Assembly: GCA_020633125.1 (NCBI GenBank)
Contig: JACKEH010000001.1
Location: forward strand, 1-64,000
Reading direction: 5' to 3'
Length of the DNA stretch: 64,000 nt
Origin: Sandaracinus sp.
GTDB taxonomy: Bacteria; Myxococcota_A; Polyangia; Polyangiales; Houyiibacteriaceae
The stretch's first letter is position 1. Each line of letters begins with the position of its first letter. The position numbers and the translations under genes are program-made. This document shows positions 56,101 through 64,000 of this stretch, piece after piece. Under the pieces are notes generated by a model, which was not told where the DNA came from, ran no database searches, and worked only from the letters and a program-made list of their open reading frames with translations.

Positions 56101-56186
56101 AAGCGTTCGGCGGAGTTGCGCCGATGCGTCGCGGCGCCCGTCCAGTCGACGCCGAGGAAGAAGCTCGGGGTGAGCTCGGTCGCCAT
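53121..56186 (-). CDS. Ser/Thr kinase - ATPase - TPR regulatory protein
   Basis: The 1021-residue product has an N-terminal kinase (LGVGGFGEVWHA; Lys58 in HVAVKVLG; HLDLKPSN with Asp162; DFG at 182-184; YAAPEQ), then an AAA-like ATPase region from about 330 (TPLVGRDAERERL), and C-terminal TPR-like helices from about 680. Such kinase-ATPase-TPR proteins are typical of myxobacteria. Two odd points: HLD replaces HRD, making it a non-RD kinase; and the Walker A GPSGSGTT (358-365) lacks the invariant Lys, so nucleotide hydrolysis by this module is doubtful. The start at ATG 56186 was preferred because the upstream frame is unlike a domain. No substrate is suggested by neighbours. Confidence 0.87.
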   Translation of the reverse strand: MATELTPSFFLGVDWTGAATHRRNSAERFELVAPLGVGGFGEVWHALDTATEEHVAVKVLGHAAARAPALQAAFRQEIRAASRLDHEGVVRLFDVGTLGPEVERASSGRLVAGSPFVAMERLAQTLVPIVTRGATWERIRAITEQLLRALAHVHARGVIHLDLKPSNVMFRGDEHGPAVLTDFGIAWLAHETGAPTGTGTPGYAAPEQIVGDARGIGPWSDLYALGCIVWELVTGASPFAASSPFDRLFATPPPLVPRTPVPPELEGWLRRLLASSTNARFPSAARALHELTHGLDAPLEPTLPAVTASPPSGRGLGMGLFAIAATPLVGRDAERERLCAIAADVARSGEGRSVAIVGPSGSGTTRLAEWLAELVVEHDVFDVVVVHGERNEGLREALRRQYRLAGLSLRRAIAALGEPEDWAVRAAAEVLIDDDAPDEGALQRFLATVARRRPLLVVADANADVPSIEGRVLLVRTGRTTLATDETIVLGELAKDDVLRLADELRFAPSARDALLSEVRAWPGDLLAHVTAWADQGRLVRRGALVELSAPTGNTKTRFDAFALRVSEAELRALEVAAFLAPSVEVLLWRNAALACDTAATWACLDRLVADGLGQVVDGVLYFESDETVEALRARARARATRIHHACADALLASPWAKARDERLVRHLRAIGRDDEALEALARATEARTRVLDLARAHELAEAQLTLVDALGIPEVDVRRVRAALAAGIVDRARGAIESAEAHARRAHHLARRAGWSAELARAAHLRARLARARGDTTAAVQLFVQAGGSARAAKLPSVEGDVRLDLAQLLSDLGSHLEAERELTAVAELHDDESARLFASVLLARSERQRGELGAARARLDSVRREAERSGRRALVATAWQEAGAVEAMAGAWGPARAWLRKALEAHVALGTNEVPAIELMLAWVAVELEDVEGARTGIEGARAAYSARGDLALEARALFVEAWLYARVGEWENALALLRDAALGRDAIWGAWRARFEGHASVEGRVQVVERLRALAPTT

Positions 56187-56342
56187 CGTCACAGGGTGCC
56201 GAAGAAGCGCCGGGGCCGGAACCTCGAGAACGGCGTTCGGTCGGGCCAGGTGTGAAGTCCCCGCAAACCGTGAGTGCTTTCGGAGGTCACGGGTTCGAGA
56301 CACTCGACGGTTTCTCGAGGGTCTCCCCCGCGAGGCGCACGT

Positions 56343-56960
56343 TCATCCCGCGCGCAGGTAACGCTCGACGAGCGAACAGAGCGCCTCGTCGAGCGAGGGG
56401 TCGTCGATGCGGCCGGGGGTCTCGGTCAGCGCCGCGTCGATGCATCCGCGCACCGCCGAGCTCAGCACGAAGGCCGCGAGCGTGGGGTCTTGACCGGCGA
56501 GGTCCGCGCGGGCGCCGAGGAAGCTCTTGAGCAAAGCGCGCTCGCGTTCGAGCACCGGGGCGAGCTTTCGTTCGGTGCCGAGCCGCGGCGCGGCGAGCGC
56601 GAGCGCACGATGCACCTCGACGTCGTCGCGCACGTTGCGAAGCGGCACGAGCGCGATCACCGCAGCGACGTCTTCGACCGGCGAGTCACGATGCTCGAGC
56701 AGGTTGTCGGTGAGGTCCGCGATCGCGTTCTCGAGCAGCGTCACGTGCAGCAGCGCGACGACCGACGCGAGGTTCGGGAAGTATTGGTACAGGCTGCCAG
56801 GGCTCACGCCGGCGAGCTCCGCGATGTCCACGATGCGCGCGTCGGTGATTCCGTCGCGCACGATGACGCGCTTGGCGGCTTCGAGGACCGCGTCCACGAG
56901 CGCACGGCTGCGGTCCTGCTGCGGAAGCTTTCGCGGTGTCAGACGAGGCAGTCTCGACAT
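56343..56960 (-). CDS. TetR-family transcriptional regulator
   Basis: The 205-residue product has the N-terminal TetR helix-turn-helix (VDAVLEAAKRVIVRDGITDA, then IAELAGVSPGSLYQYFPN) and an all-helical C-terminal ligand-binding domain. TetR proteins usually repress an adjacent gene in the absence of ligand; here the neighbours are repeat DNA upstream and the large kinase downstream, so no obvious target is adjacent. The ATG at 56960 follows a GGGAGAGAC ribosome binding site and is preferred over the longer frame through the GTGCCC hexamers. Confidence 0.87.
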   Translation of the reverse strand: MSRLPRLTPRKLPQQDRSRALVDAVLEAAKRVIVRDGITDARIVDIAELAGVSPGSLYQYFPNLASVVALLHVTLLENAIADLTDNLLEHRDSPVEDVAAVIALVPLRNVRDDVEVHRALALAAPRLGTERKLAPVLERERALLKSFLGARADLAGQDPTLAAFVLSSAVRGCIDAALTETPGRIDDPSLDEALCSLVERYLRAG

Positions 56961-57039
56961 GTCTCTCCCTTGAGAACGGAGCCTACGCCATCGAGCCGGC
57001 CCGCACGATTCGCATACGGGCGTCGTGCCTCTATCCACG

Positions 57040-57305
57040 ACCCTGCCCGTGCCCGTGCCCGTGCCCGTGCCCGTGCCCAACTCTCGTCCCTCTACCCATG
57101 CTCTTCGCCGTCGCAACGCGCACCGGAACCGCGCTTCGCGCCACCGAGACGGAGACCGAGTCGGCGCTTCGCGCCACTGCCGCTTCGCGGCCCCACGGCT
57201 TCGCCGAGACCGAGACCGCGCTTCGCGCCACCGAGACGGAGACCGAGTCGGCGCTTTGCGCCACCGCCGCTTCGCGGCCCCACGGCCGCCGATCCCGCAG
57301 CTCGC
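57040..57305 (+). repeat. Hexanucleotide run and tandem R1 units
   Basis: Seven GTGCCC-type hexamers (57043-57079) precede two tandem R1 units in which CGCGCTTCGCGCCACCGAGA, CGGAGACCGAGTCGGCGCTT and CGCCGCTTCGCGGCCCCACG blocks repeat with few changes. The rest of the stretch from the TetR start to 57416 has no visible gene. Confidence 0.7.
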
Positions 57306-57416
57306 GAGTGGCTTCCACGAACCCGCCGAACCGTGAGGCGACGGCCCCCAAACGACGAATCGCGCCGGGACCCCCCGACGCGATTCGCATTTCAGCTCGA
57401 GCCGAGGCCCGGGCGA

Positions 57417-59627
57417 TCAGAAGACCATCGCCATGCGGGTCTGCACGGTCCAAAGAAAGCGATCCGCCAGGTAGGTGTCACCCACGAGCGCGTTGCCCGC
57501 GCGCATGAAGCCGACCTCGGTGTCCCAACGCAGCAGGTCGTTCGTGCCCCACTTCACGCGAAGGGCGACGTCGACCTCCATGCCCACGTGGCAATCGTTC
57601 TCGAACGCGCCGCACGCCGTGTCCGCGAGGTCGTCCCGCTGGTGCGCGTAGACGGTCGGGATCAGCTCGCGTGCCCACGCCGCGAGCACCGCGGTGTGGA
57701 GCTCGAAGCCGGGGATCAGATGGAACCGAAACTGCGGGTAGACGTAGTGCGAGTTCCACACGCCACCGCGCGACCAGAGCGGACGAATCTCTTCGCCGAA
57801 GCCCACCGCCGTCATCGTGCTCAGCGCGACCTGATACATGATCAAGCCGACGTGGTAGTCCGGGTGAAGCGGACGCGCGCGAAGGTTGTCGTCGTTGAAG
57901 TACTGGCCGTCGCCGCTCGAGAAGCCCCACTCGAGGAGCGCGCCCCAGACGCCGTGCTTGCGAGCGCCCGCGCGGAACGCACCGCCCCAGAGGTTCGCGT
58001 TCGTCTCGTTGCAGATGCCCGCTTCGTCCGACTGGCAGCGACCCGGACCCGCGAGGGTCACCGTGTTCGTGCGGCCACCGATGTGGACGATCTCGCCTTC
58101 GGTGTAGATCGAGGGGCGCGAGCCGCCGAGGCCGTAGTCGAGCTTCCAATAGAGGTCGGTGATGTGCACGCGCGAGGCCTGCGCGTCGGTCGGCAGCGGT
58201 CGAAGCGCGCCGCCGCGATGCTGCCAGCGGTACACGTAATAGCCGCCGAGCGTGAAGGTATCCGTGGAGCGCGGGCCGGCGTCGGGATCGTTCCAGATCA
58301 TCGCCACGGCCATCTGGTTCACGTCGTTGCCTTCGCCCGACCACGCCTGAAAGGGCACGGTGCTACGACCGGGCGAGACGGTGCCGAGCGGACCGAAAGG
58401 ACCGATCGAGATCGCGCCTTCGGGAGGCGTCGTGCTGGCGACGACGGGATCTTCGACGAGCTTGTCGTAGGCGATCGCGAAGATCAGCGGCGTCGGCCGC
58501 GTGTCCCCGCTCGTGAGCGCGTTGATCACCGTGAGCGGCCGCGTCGCGAACAGGACGCGGTCGAAGCTCGTGCCGAAGAGCGGGTCGCCCCACTCGCCGA
58601 GGCCGTTGCCGTCGTTCGCGAGCAGGCCGAGGCCCCACTGCGAGGGCATGCGTCCGACGCGAAGCTGACCGACCGGCAACAGAACCTCGAGCCACGCGCG
58701 CTCGATGCGGAAGCTGTCGGCGAGGTCGAAGCCTTCGACGTCCGTGTAGCTCGGATCCGCGGCGAAGATCGGCGTGCGCACGATGCGCGCGTTGTCGCCG
58801 AAGACGACGTTGTCGAGCGCGTCGATCTGGACGTGCACGGACGCGATGGGCTTGTCCGGGTCGTTGCCGTAGCTGATCACCGGCTCGAGCCGCAGGCGCT
58901 GGTACGCGAAGTGCGCTTGGTCCGAGCCCGACACGCCGAGGGAGAAGTCGGCCTGCGGCACGTTGCCGAACCAGTTGTAGCGAGCGCGGTAGTAGCCGTG
59001 CAGCGCGATGTTCACCGGGATGCGGCCCGCGTCGGTGGGCGCGTCGGCGGTCGGCATCGGCGCGTCGGGAATCGCAGGCGGGGCCGGCTCGGGCTCGGGC
59101 TCCGGCGCGACCTCGGCCACCTCCGGGTGTAGCTCGACGGGTCGTGGCTCCCACTCGGCGACGAAGCGCCGCAACGCTTCTTCGTGCACGTCTGCGAGCA
59201 CGAGCGATTCGTTGCACAAGCGGAGGCTCGCTCCGCCCTGCTGAAGGAGCGCCTCGAGGTCGGTCGCGCTCAGCACCACCGAGACCGTCTCGGTCACGCC
59301 TTCGTTCGACTCTTGGCCCTCGTGCTCGGACGCGAGCTCCACCACCTGGCCCCCGAGCTCGGCTCGAAGCTGGTGGCACTCGCGAAAGACCCACGTCGTT
59401 CCGGTTCGCACGAACGAGAGCGTCATCGTGCCTTCACCGCGAATGGCACGGGCGCGCAGGCTCAACCCGGCGATCGGCGGTACCGCGCCGAGCGTGACCA
59501 CGTCGGTCCGCACCGCGTCCACGCTCGGTGGCTCGGGCGTCGGTTCGGGTGCCTGCGCGAACGCGAGCCCCGTCAGCCCGAGCACGAGCGCGCACGTCAC
59601 CCACTTCGTCATGGCGTGTTTCGACAT
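57417..59627 (-). CDS. Outer-membrane beta-barrel-like protein
   Basis: The 736-residue product has a signal peptide (MTKWVTCALVLGLTGLAFAQ), an N-terminal domain of about 200 residues, a proline/glutamate-rich linker, and a C-terminal barrel-like region with many amphipathic strands (GYYRARYNWFGNV, FAYQRLRLEPVI, QLRVGRMPSQWGLGLLANDG). The last is shared with the partial protein at the window end (HWGLGLLANDG), indicating a paralogous pair. The C terminus ends in aromatic Phe (TRMAMVF), as in outer-membrane proteins. The ATG at 59627 leads MSKHAMTKWV; MTKWV at 59612 is equally plausible. It lies 130 bases downstream of the preceding lipoprotein. Confidence 0.72.
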   Translation of the reverse strand: MSKHAMTKWVTCALVLGLTGLAFAQAPEPTPEPPSVDAVRTDVVTLGAVPPIAGLSLRARAIRGEGTMTLSFVRTGTTWVFRECHQLRAELGGQVVELASEHEGQESNEGVTETVSVVLSATDLEALLQQGGASLRLCNESLVLADVHEEALRRFVAEWEPRPVELHPEVAEVAPEPEPEPAPPAIPDAPMPTADAPTDAGRIPVNIALHGYYRARYNWFGNVPQADFSLGVSGSDQAHFAYQRLRLEPVISYGNDPDKPIASVHVQIDALDNVVFGDNARIVRTPIFAADPSYTDVEGFDLADSFRIERAWLEVLLPVGQLRVGRMPSQWGLGLLANDGNGLGEWGDPLFGTSFDRVLFATRPLTVINALTSGDTRPTPLIFAIAYDKLVEDPVVASTTPPEGAISIGPFGPLGTVSPGRSTVPFQAWSGEGNDVNQMAVAMIWNDPDAGPRSTDTFTLGGYYVYRWQHRGGALRPLPTDAQASRVHITDLYWKLDYGLGGSRPSIYTEGEIVHIGGRTNTVTLAGPGRCQSDEAGICNETNANLWGGAFRAGARKHGVWGALLEWGFSSGDGQYFNDDNLRARPLHPDYHVGLIMYQVALSTMTAVGFGEEIRPLWSRGGVWNSHYVYPQFRFHLIPGFELHTAVLAAWARELIPTVYAHQRDDLADTACGAFENDCHVGMEVDVALRVKWGTNDLLRWDTEVGFMRAGNALVGDTYLADRFLWTVQTRMAMVF

Positions 59628-59756
59628 CGCTTCCCCGCATCGCGTGCGCGACGCAGACCTTCGTCCACGCCGTGCGACGCGCCGAACGCCCCGCTCACCC
59701 TTCGGGGCCACACACGACGAGCGCACGGTCGCCCGTGCGCTCGCTTTCCACGTCCG

Positions 59757-60782
59757 TCAGCCCGACAGGCCCGGGCACGCCGGCGCGTCCGAGCGCAGCG
59801 GCTGCAGGTTGATGATCGAGATCGTGCTGCCGAACACCGGCATGCGCTCGCAGGAGACGACCTCGAGCTCGCCGTCCGCGCGCTTGCCCCACGCCTCGAC
59901 GAAGACGAACTCGCCGTCGGCGCCGACGGGGATGTTCGCGACGGCGAAGAGACCGTCCGCGTGCGACCACGGCTGCTCGGCGCTCGGGAACTCGTCGCCG
60001 TCGAAGTAGCGGTAGTGCGGATCGTTGTTCGCGCTGCCTTCGGCGATGAGCGTGCCGTCCGCGCGGTAGATGCGGATCGTCGCGCCGTAGACCGGGTCCT
60101 CGTTGCAGTCGAAGACGGTGCCCGCGACGATCGCGGTGCCGGCCGCGCGGCGGAAACCGAGCACGGTCGGGATGAGGTTCAGCGTCGCCGCCGAGATGCT
60201 GTTGCCTTCGACGGTGCTCGAGGAGGTCGGCGCGGGCTCGTTGATCTGCACCGACCCGTCGATGGTCAGCGCGGGCGAGGGGCCCATCTTCGGGAAGACG
60301 CGGTACGCGTACCAACCGCCGGCCGGCGCGGTCACGGTGACGTTGCCCGAGGCGTCCGTCACGAGGTCGCTCTCCGGATCGCAGGTGTCGCCGACCACGG
60401 GCGCGTTGTCGTCGTAGAAGCGTACGCAGAGGCCTTCGATGACCTCGTCGGTGCGGAACTCGCGCACCTGGAGCGTGAACTCCGTCGCCGCTCCGTCGCT
60501 CGCCGGCTCGGAGCGCATGCCGAAGCAGGCGTAGTCCGCGGGCTCGGCGCTGCCCGGATCGATGCCCACGCCGGTCGGGTCCGTCGGGTCGGCGCCGTCG
60601 CCGAGCTGCAACGAGGGCTGGTCCAGCGTCGGGCCGGCGTCGACGTCCGGCGTGCTGCTGTCGACCTCTTCGCCGCCGCCGTCCACGCCACCCGCGTCGA
60701 CGCCCGGCGTCGTGCCGTCGTCGTCGCCACACGCGCCGACCGCCAGAGCCAACAAGGCACCAAGGAAGATTCGCTTCGTCAT
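59757..60782 (-). CDS. Lipoprotein with carboxypeptidase-regulatory-like beta domains
   Basis: The 341-residue product has a lipoprotein signal (TKRIFLGALLALAVGACGDD, ATG at 60782), an Asp/Gly-rich linker, and two beta-rich segments with carboxypeptidase-regulatory-like motifs (LVTDASGNVTVTAPAGGWYA and VAGTVFDCNEDPVYGATIRI). Such prealbumin-like domains occur in surface-exposed binding proteins. It follows the ceramidase-like gene by about 60 bases and precedes the beta-barrel gene, so it probably belongs to the same transcript. Function is not known. Confidence 0.72.
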   Translation of the reverse strand: MTKRIFLGALLALAVGACGDDDGTTPGVDAGGVDGGGEEVDSSTPDVDAGPTLDQPSLQLGDGADPTDPTGVGIDPGSAEPADYACFGMRSEPASDGAATEFTLQVREFRTDEVIEGLCVRFYDDNAPVVGDTCDPESDLVTDASGNVTVTAPAGGWYAYRVFPKMGPSPALTIDGSVQINEPAPTSSSTVEGNSISAATLNLIPTVLGFRRAAGTAIVAGTVFDCNEDPVYGATIRIYRADGTLIAEGSANNDPHYRYFDGDEFPSAEQPWSHADGLFAVANIPVGADGEFVFVEAWGKRADGELEVVSCERMPVFGSTISIINLQPLRSDAPACPGLSG

Positions 60783-60840
60783 CGCTCCGTCCCCATTCCG
60801 CGTGCGACCCCGCCGCACGACTCCGTTCGCTTCCATCCGC

Positions 60841-62571
60841 TCAAGGCTCGTAATCGATCAGCACCCGAAGCCGGTCGTGGAGACGAGCCCATCCGTCGAC
60901 GCCGACGGAAACCGTTTCCTCGTAGTGATCGCCCTCGGCCTCGTCGATGTACGGGTTGGTCGAGTCGAGCACGTAGTCGAAATCGGGGAGGATGTACCCC
61001 AACTGGTCGTTCCCGAGGCTTACGAGTGCGACGTGATCGAAAGCACCCCGTACCTCTTCGCGGAGGTAGGGCGGCCCGGGCGCACGTGATACGTCGGGCG
61101 GGTTCGCCGTGTCTTCGTCGACGAAAGGCACGTCTTCGGGGCGATAGCTCCCGTCGTAGCCGCCCACGAAGAGGGCTGGGTCGACCTCGCCGGGCATGTA
61201 GAGGATGCGCATGCGGCCCACATCGACGATCGCGATCTCCGTGCGGACGTCGGGCTCGTTCGAGCCGGGCACGAGGATTCGATCGGGATCCCAGTTGAAG
61301 CTCTCGCGCTGGAAGAGGTCGTTGAGGATCGCGACGTGAAAGCCACGGTTCTGCACGTCGACGAAGAATCGCGTCGTGCGGACCGCGAGGTCGGCCGTCT
61401 CTTCGGTCTCGCCTTCGTCCAGGGCGCGCAGCACGAAGTACGCGAACTGCTCGCCGACCACACGTTTGGTCTCTTCGCCCTGGCGCGGCAGCTCGACGCC
61501 GTCCCAGGTCTGGGGGCGAATCTCGCCGGGACCGATCTGTGCGCCGATCGCGCCTTCGCAGAACGCCGTGATGCCGCCGATGCCCGCGACCTCGCCGTCG
61601 GGGCCGACCACGCCGCTTTCGACGCCTTCACGCAGGTGATGGGGGAAGTCGCTCGAGAGGCGCGAGTTGCGCGTGCCCCAATACTCGGCGTGCGCGCCGA
61701 AGTTCACCCACGTTGCGATGGTGTCGGTGCCGGTCGGCGACTCACCGTCGACCGCCTCGAAGCGGAGAATCTGCGCGTGGTCGTCGATGATGCGGGGATG
61801 CCGCGCGTCGCTCACGTAGCGGTAGGTGCCGCCGGGTTGATCGCGGAAGTCGAAGCTCGCGTATTCGATGCGCGCGCGTTCGAGGTTCGCGACCGCCTGC
61901 TCCACCGCACGTGCCGCGCCGTCGCGGATCTGCTCGAGGTAGGCCGGGTCGACACCGCTCGAGCTCTCGTCGAGGCCGTAGATGCCGAGCGTGTCGGAGG
62001 CTTGGTGCGTGTGCGAGGCGCAGGCCGCGACGTAGTCGACCCCGAGCGCGGCGTCGACGCGCGCGCGAATGGCGTCCGTGTCGTCGAGGAAGATCGAGAA
62101 CGTGTCGAGCGAGACGAGCGCGATCGTCGTGCCGTTCTGCCGAAGCACGATCGCGCTCGCCCATTGCGGGTCGGCGATGCCGCTCGCCGGTCGTGGGCTC
62201 CCGAAGCCGGCGATGAAGATCGGATCGAAGACGCCGTTGCCGTTTCGGTCCTCGAACTCGTCGCCGGCGAAGGGATCCCAGATCGCGTCGCCGTTGACGT
62301 CGACCGAGAGTACGTCGCGGGTCTCCGAGAACGGAGGCGTGATGTCCACGCGTGCAGCGCCGACGAAGAGCGCGTCGTCCCCCGCCTCGTCGCAGCCGAC
62401 GCGTCCGGGGCAGAAAACGTCGGGCTCGAAGGCCGGCTCTCCGGCGTCCGGCTCCACCGTCCCCGCGTCTTCGAGTCCGGTGTCGGGGGGGCCCCCGTCG
62501 AGCACGGAGGGCCCGTCGTCGTCCCCGCACGCGAGTGAGAGAACCAACGCGAAGAAGAGCGCGGCGCGCAT
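60841..62571 (-). CDS. Neutral/alkaline ceramidase-like lipoprotein
   Basis: The 576-residue product has a lipoprotein signal (RAALFFALVLSLACGDDDG) and a domain of the neutral/alkaline non-lysosomal ceramidase type: VGAARVDITPP near its start, SHTHQASDTLG with the zinc-binding His pair, VNFGAHAEYWG, and a C-terminal NDQLGYILPDFDY. An inserted acidic segment (DVNGDAIWDPFAGDEFEDRN) probably binds calcium. Such enzymes hydrolyse the amide of ceramide; other members have different substrates, so the reaction is inferred. Myxobacteria do make sphingolipids or ceramides in some lineages. The stop of the preceding barrel gene is 11 bases upstream. Confidence 0.8.
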   Translation of the reverse strand: MRAALFFALVLSLACGDDDGPSVLDGGPPDTGLEDAGTVEPDAGEPAFEPDVFCPGRVGCDEAGDDALFVGAARVDITPPFSETRDVLSVDVNGDAIWDPFAGDEFEDRNGNGVFDPIFIAGFGSPRPASGIADPQWASAIVLRQNGTTIALVSLDTFSIFLDDTDAIRARVDAALGVDYVAACASHTHQASDTLGIYGLDESSSGVDPAYLEQIRDGAARAVEQAVANLERARIEYASFDFRDQPGGTYRYVSDARHPRIIDDHAQILRFEAVDGESPTGTDTIATWVNFGAHAEYWGTRNSRLSSDFPHHLREGVESGVVGPDGEVAGIGGITAFCEGAIGAQIGPGEIRPQTWDGVELPRQGEETKRVVGEQFAYFVLRALDEGETEETADLAVRTTRFFVDVQNRGFHVAILNDLFQRESFNWDPDRILVPGSNEPDVRTEIAIVDVGRMRILYMPGEVDPALFVGGYDGSYRPEDVPFVDEDTANPPDVSRAPGPPYLREEVRGAFDHVALVSLGNDQLGYILPDFDYVLDSTNPYIDEAEGDHYEETVSVGVDGWARLHDRLRVLIDYEP

Positions 62572-62582
62572 GGGATGTCTCC

Positions 62583-64000
62583 TCAGAAAGCCAAGCCGGC
62601 ACGAAGCCGGAGAAGACCGATCGTGCTCATGCGGCCGCCGTCCGCGTCGTCGAACGCGCGACCCGGCACCGCGACGCCGCCTTCGATGCCGAGCTCGAGG
62701 TCGAGGTCGCGCGGCAGCGAGAGGTGGGCGATGGCCGAGGCGTCGACCTCGACGCCGAGGTCGCGGCTGCGACGGTCGCCGCCACGCCAACCGACCTGAC
62801 GCGACTCGGCGCGCGCGCGGTAGGGGTCGACGACGTCGGTGGTGGCGCGGCCCCACACCCAGCCGGCCCGAAGGTCGAGCCACTCGACGGGGCGGATCGT
62901 GTAGTGGTTGAAGAGGTAGGCCGCGCCCGAGACGCCGCCGTCGGTCGGGAGCAAATCGCTGCCCGGCGAAGGGCGGCCGACGAGCTCGTCGGATCGCGCG
63001 AGGTTCGCGGCGCGGGCGGTGCTCCACGCGAGCAGCTCGGGGAAGAGGATGAGCCCGATGCGATGGTCGGGGTGCATCGTCGATCGGCGCTGCGTGTCGT
63101 CTTCGGGGTTCGCGTCGCCGCTCGTCCAGCCGCCTTCGAGCACCGCGTCGACCGTCTCGCCTTCGCGGCCGACCTGCATCGCCCACATGCCCTGGCGCAC
63201 GTCTTGTTGCGGGTTCTCCGTCGTGCGCGCGAGGTTGGCGGTGCCGTGGAAGTAGGCGCCTTCGAAGCCGGCGAAGAGCTTGCCGCCCGAGGGCTCGGAG
63301 AACTCCCAGCGCGCGAAGAAGTCGACGATCCAGACCTTCAGCTTCTCTTCGATCTGCGCTGGGATGGGCCCACCGCCGAGCGCATCCGAGGTCTGGTGGC
63401 GGTAGACGACGTAGGCGCCCACGCCGCGGTCCTCGTCGCCGTAGAGCGCTGCCATCACCGCCTGCCACGCGCGCTCGTCGTCGCGGAGTTGCGCGATGGG
63501 GTCGGAGTACACGAGGTCGCCGGCCACGATGACGTTGAAGGGCACGTCGGCGCCGAAGGGGCGCGTCGCGAAGAGCAGGCGGATGTTTCGGTTGCCGTAG
63601 CGGTAGTCGCCGAAGGGCACCTCGTGGTCGCCGTCGTTGGCGAGCAGGCCCAGGCCCCAATGCGAGGGCTGAAGACCGGCGCGAATCAGACCGACCGGCG
63701 AGCGCCACGAGAGGTAGAGCCAACGCGGATCGACGCCGCCGGCGCGGAACGAGTCGTGCTCGTCGCGGGGGAGCTCCGCGGTGTCGACGCCCACCGTGCG
63801 GTCGCCGAAGACCACGCCGTCGAAGAGATCGATCTGACCGACGAGCTCGACGCCACGGCCAGCGAGGCGCGGGGTGAGGCGCAGCCATTGGGTGCCGAAG
63901 AGGTTCTGTCCGAGCTCGTCCGGGTAGCCGGTGCGCTCCTGCGTCTGCAGGGCGAGGTCGGTCATCGCGTGAAAGCGGAAGCGGTACTCACCCGTGAGCG
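62583..64000 (-). CDS. Outer-membrane beta-barrel-like protein, 5' end outside the window
   Basis: The frame is open to the end of the window and reads LTGEYRFRFHAMTDLALQTQ across 63950, so the start lies beyond 64000. The visible part contains amphipathic strands ending in aromatic residues (WLRLTPRLAGRGVELVGQID), the HWGLGLLANDG motif of the paralogue at 57.4 kb, and a C-terminal LLRLRAGLAF with terminal Phe, as in porin-like barrels. It is the first visible gene of the ceramidase-like operon. What it transports is unknown. Confidence 0.7.
   Translation of the reverse strand, partial: LTGEYRFRFHAMTDLALQTQERTGYPDELGQNLFGTQWLRLTPRLAGRGVELVGQIDLFDGVVFGDRTVGVDTAELPRDEHDSFRAGGVDPRWLYLSWRSPVGLIRAGLQPSHWGLGLLANDGDHEVPFGDYRYGNRNIRLLFATRPFGADVPFNVIVAGDLVYSDPIAQLRDDERAWQAVMAALYGDEDRGVGAYVVYRHQTSDALGGGPIPAQIEEKLKVWIVDFFARWEFSEPSGGKLFAGFEGAYFHGTANLARTTENPQQDVRQGMWAMQVGREGETVDAVLEGGWTSGDANPEDDTQRRSTMHPDHRIGLILFPELLAWSTARAANLARSDELVGRPSPGSDLLPTDGGVSGAAYLFNHYTIRPVEWLDLRAGWVWGRATTDVVDPYRARAESRQVGWRGGDRRSRDLGVEVDASAIAHLSLPRDLDLELGIEGGVAVPGRAFDDADGGRMSTIGLLRLRAGLAF

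Noticed and set aside
53184..56255. 1023-residue forward open frame opposite the kinase-TPR gene
   Set aside because: The reverse strand has kinase and TPR motifs in order; the forward frame has none and is rich in Arg and Glu.

Overview
The window is GC-rich and reads like a chromosome segment of a myxobacterium (phylum Myxococcota), most likely a Sandaracinus-like member of the Polyangiales. That is inference from gene content: a DUF1592/DUF1552 pair, MopE-type and myxo-disulfide cysteine motifs, many lipoproteins of the CGDDDG type, two eukaryotic-like Ser/Thr kinases (one fused to ATPase and TPR segments), and long hypothetical secreted proteins. I saw no rRNA, tRNA, CRISPR array, insertion sequence or phage gene.

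Layout. 0.1-5.7 kb: a cysteine-rich gene fragment, an Ada-type DNA-repair regulator, then a DUF1592-DUF1552 pair whose lipoprotein signal peptide lies in a shifted frame. 5.75-8.8 kb: a reverse-strand operon (DnaQ-like exonuclease, membrane protein, M14 carboxypeptidase, lipoprotein). 8.95-9.4 kb: a hexanucleotide satellite. 9.6-14.4 kb: two large paralogous lipoproteins with a possible BPI/TULIP-like lipid-binding fold, closed by five tandem terminator-like units. 14.7-17.8 kb: DUF1517 membrane protein, small beta-barrel protein, folK and a DUF6891-like protein. 17.8-24.8 kb (reverse): rhodanese lipoprotein, PhoR-like kinase, DUF1697 protein, argG, a Kazal-type pseudogene broken by several frameshifts, a cyclic-nucleotide-binding protein and a response regulator. 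25-30 kb (forward): Ser/Thr kinase, then a coupled flavoprotein and P-loop NTPase. 30-35 kb (reverse): metallophosphoesterase pair and a fusion of a flippase-like membrane domain with a sulfatase/phosphotransferase-superfamily domain.

36.7-52.7 kb is the most striking part: a tightly coupled three-gene reverse operon encoding a lipoprotein with a myxo-disulfide motif, a 2649-residue SpvB/TcdB/Rhs protein, and a 2201-residue protein with a central helical region and a C-terminal motif like the TcB-binding end of Tc-toxin A subunits. I interpret it as a divergent Tc-toxin-like (ABC toxin) system with export signals and a compositionally distinct Rhs tip.

53-57 kb: a very large kinase-ATPase-TPR protein and a TetR regulator. 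57.4-64 kb (reverse): an apparent operon with two outer-membrane beta-barrel-like proteins (one running off the window), a neutral-ceramidase-like lipoprotein and a lipoprotein.

The intergenic DNA carries at least two repeat families: R1 (hairpin-rich, often beside hexanucleotide satellites) and R2 (about 150 bp, three hairpins, three copies). Gene ends are secure where reading frames are long; several starts were moved inward to fit signal peptides, ribosome binding sites or overlaps, as stated per entry.
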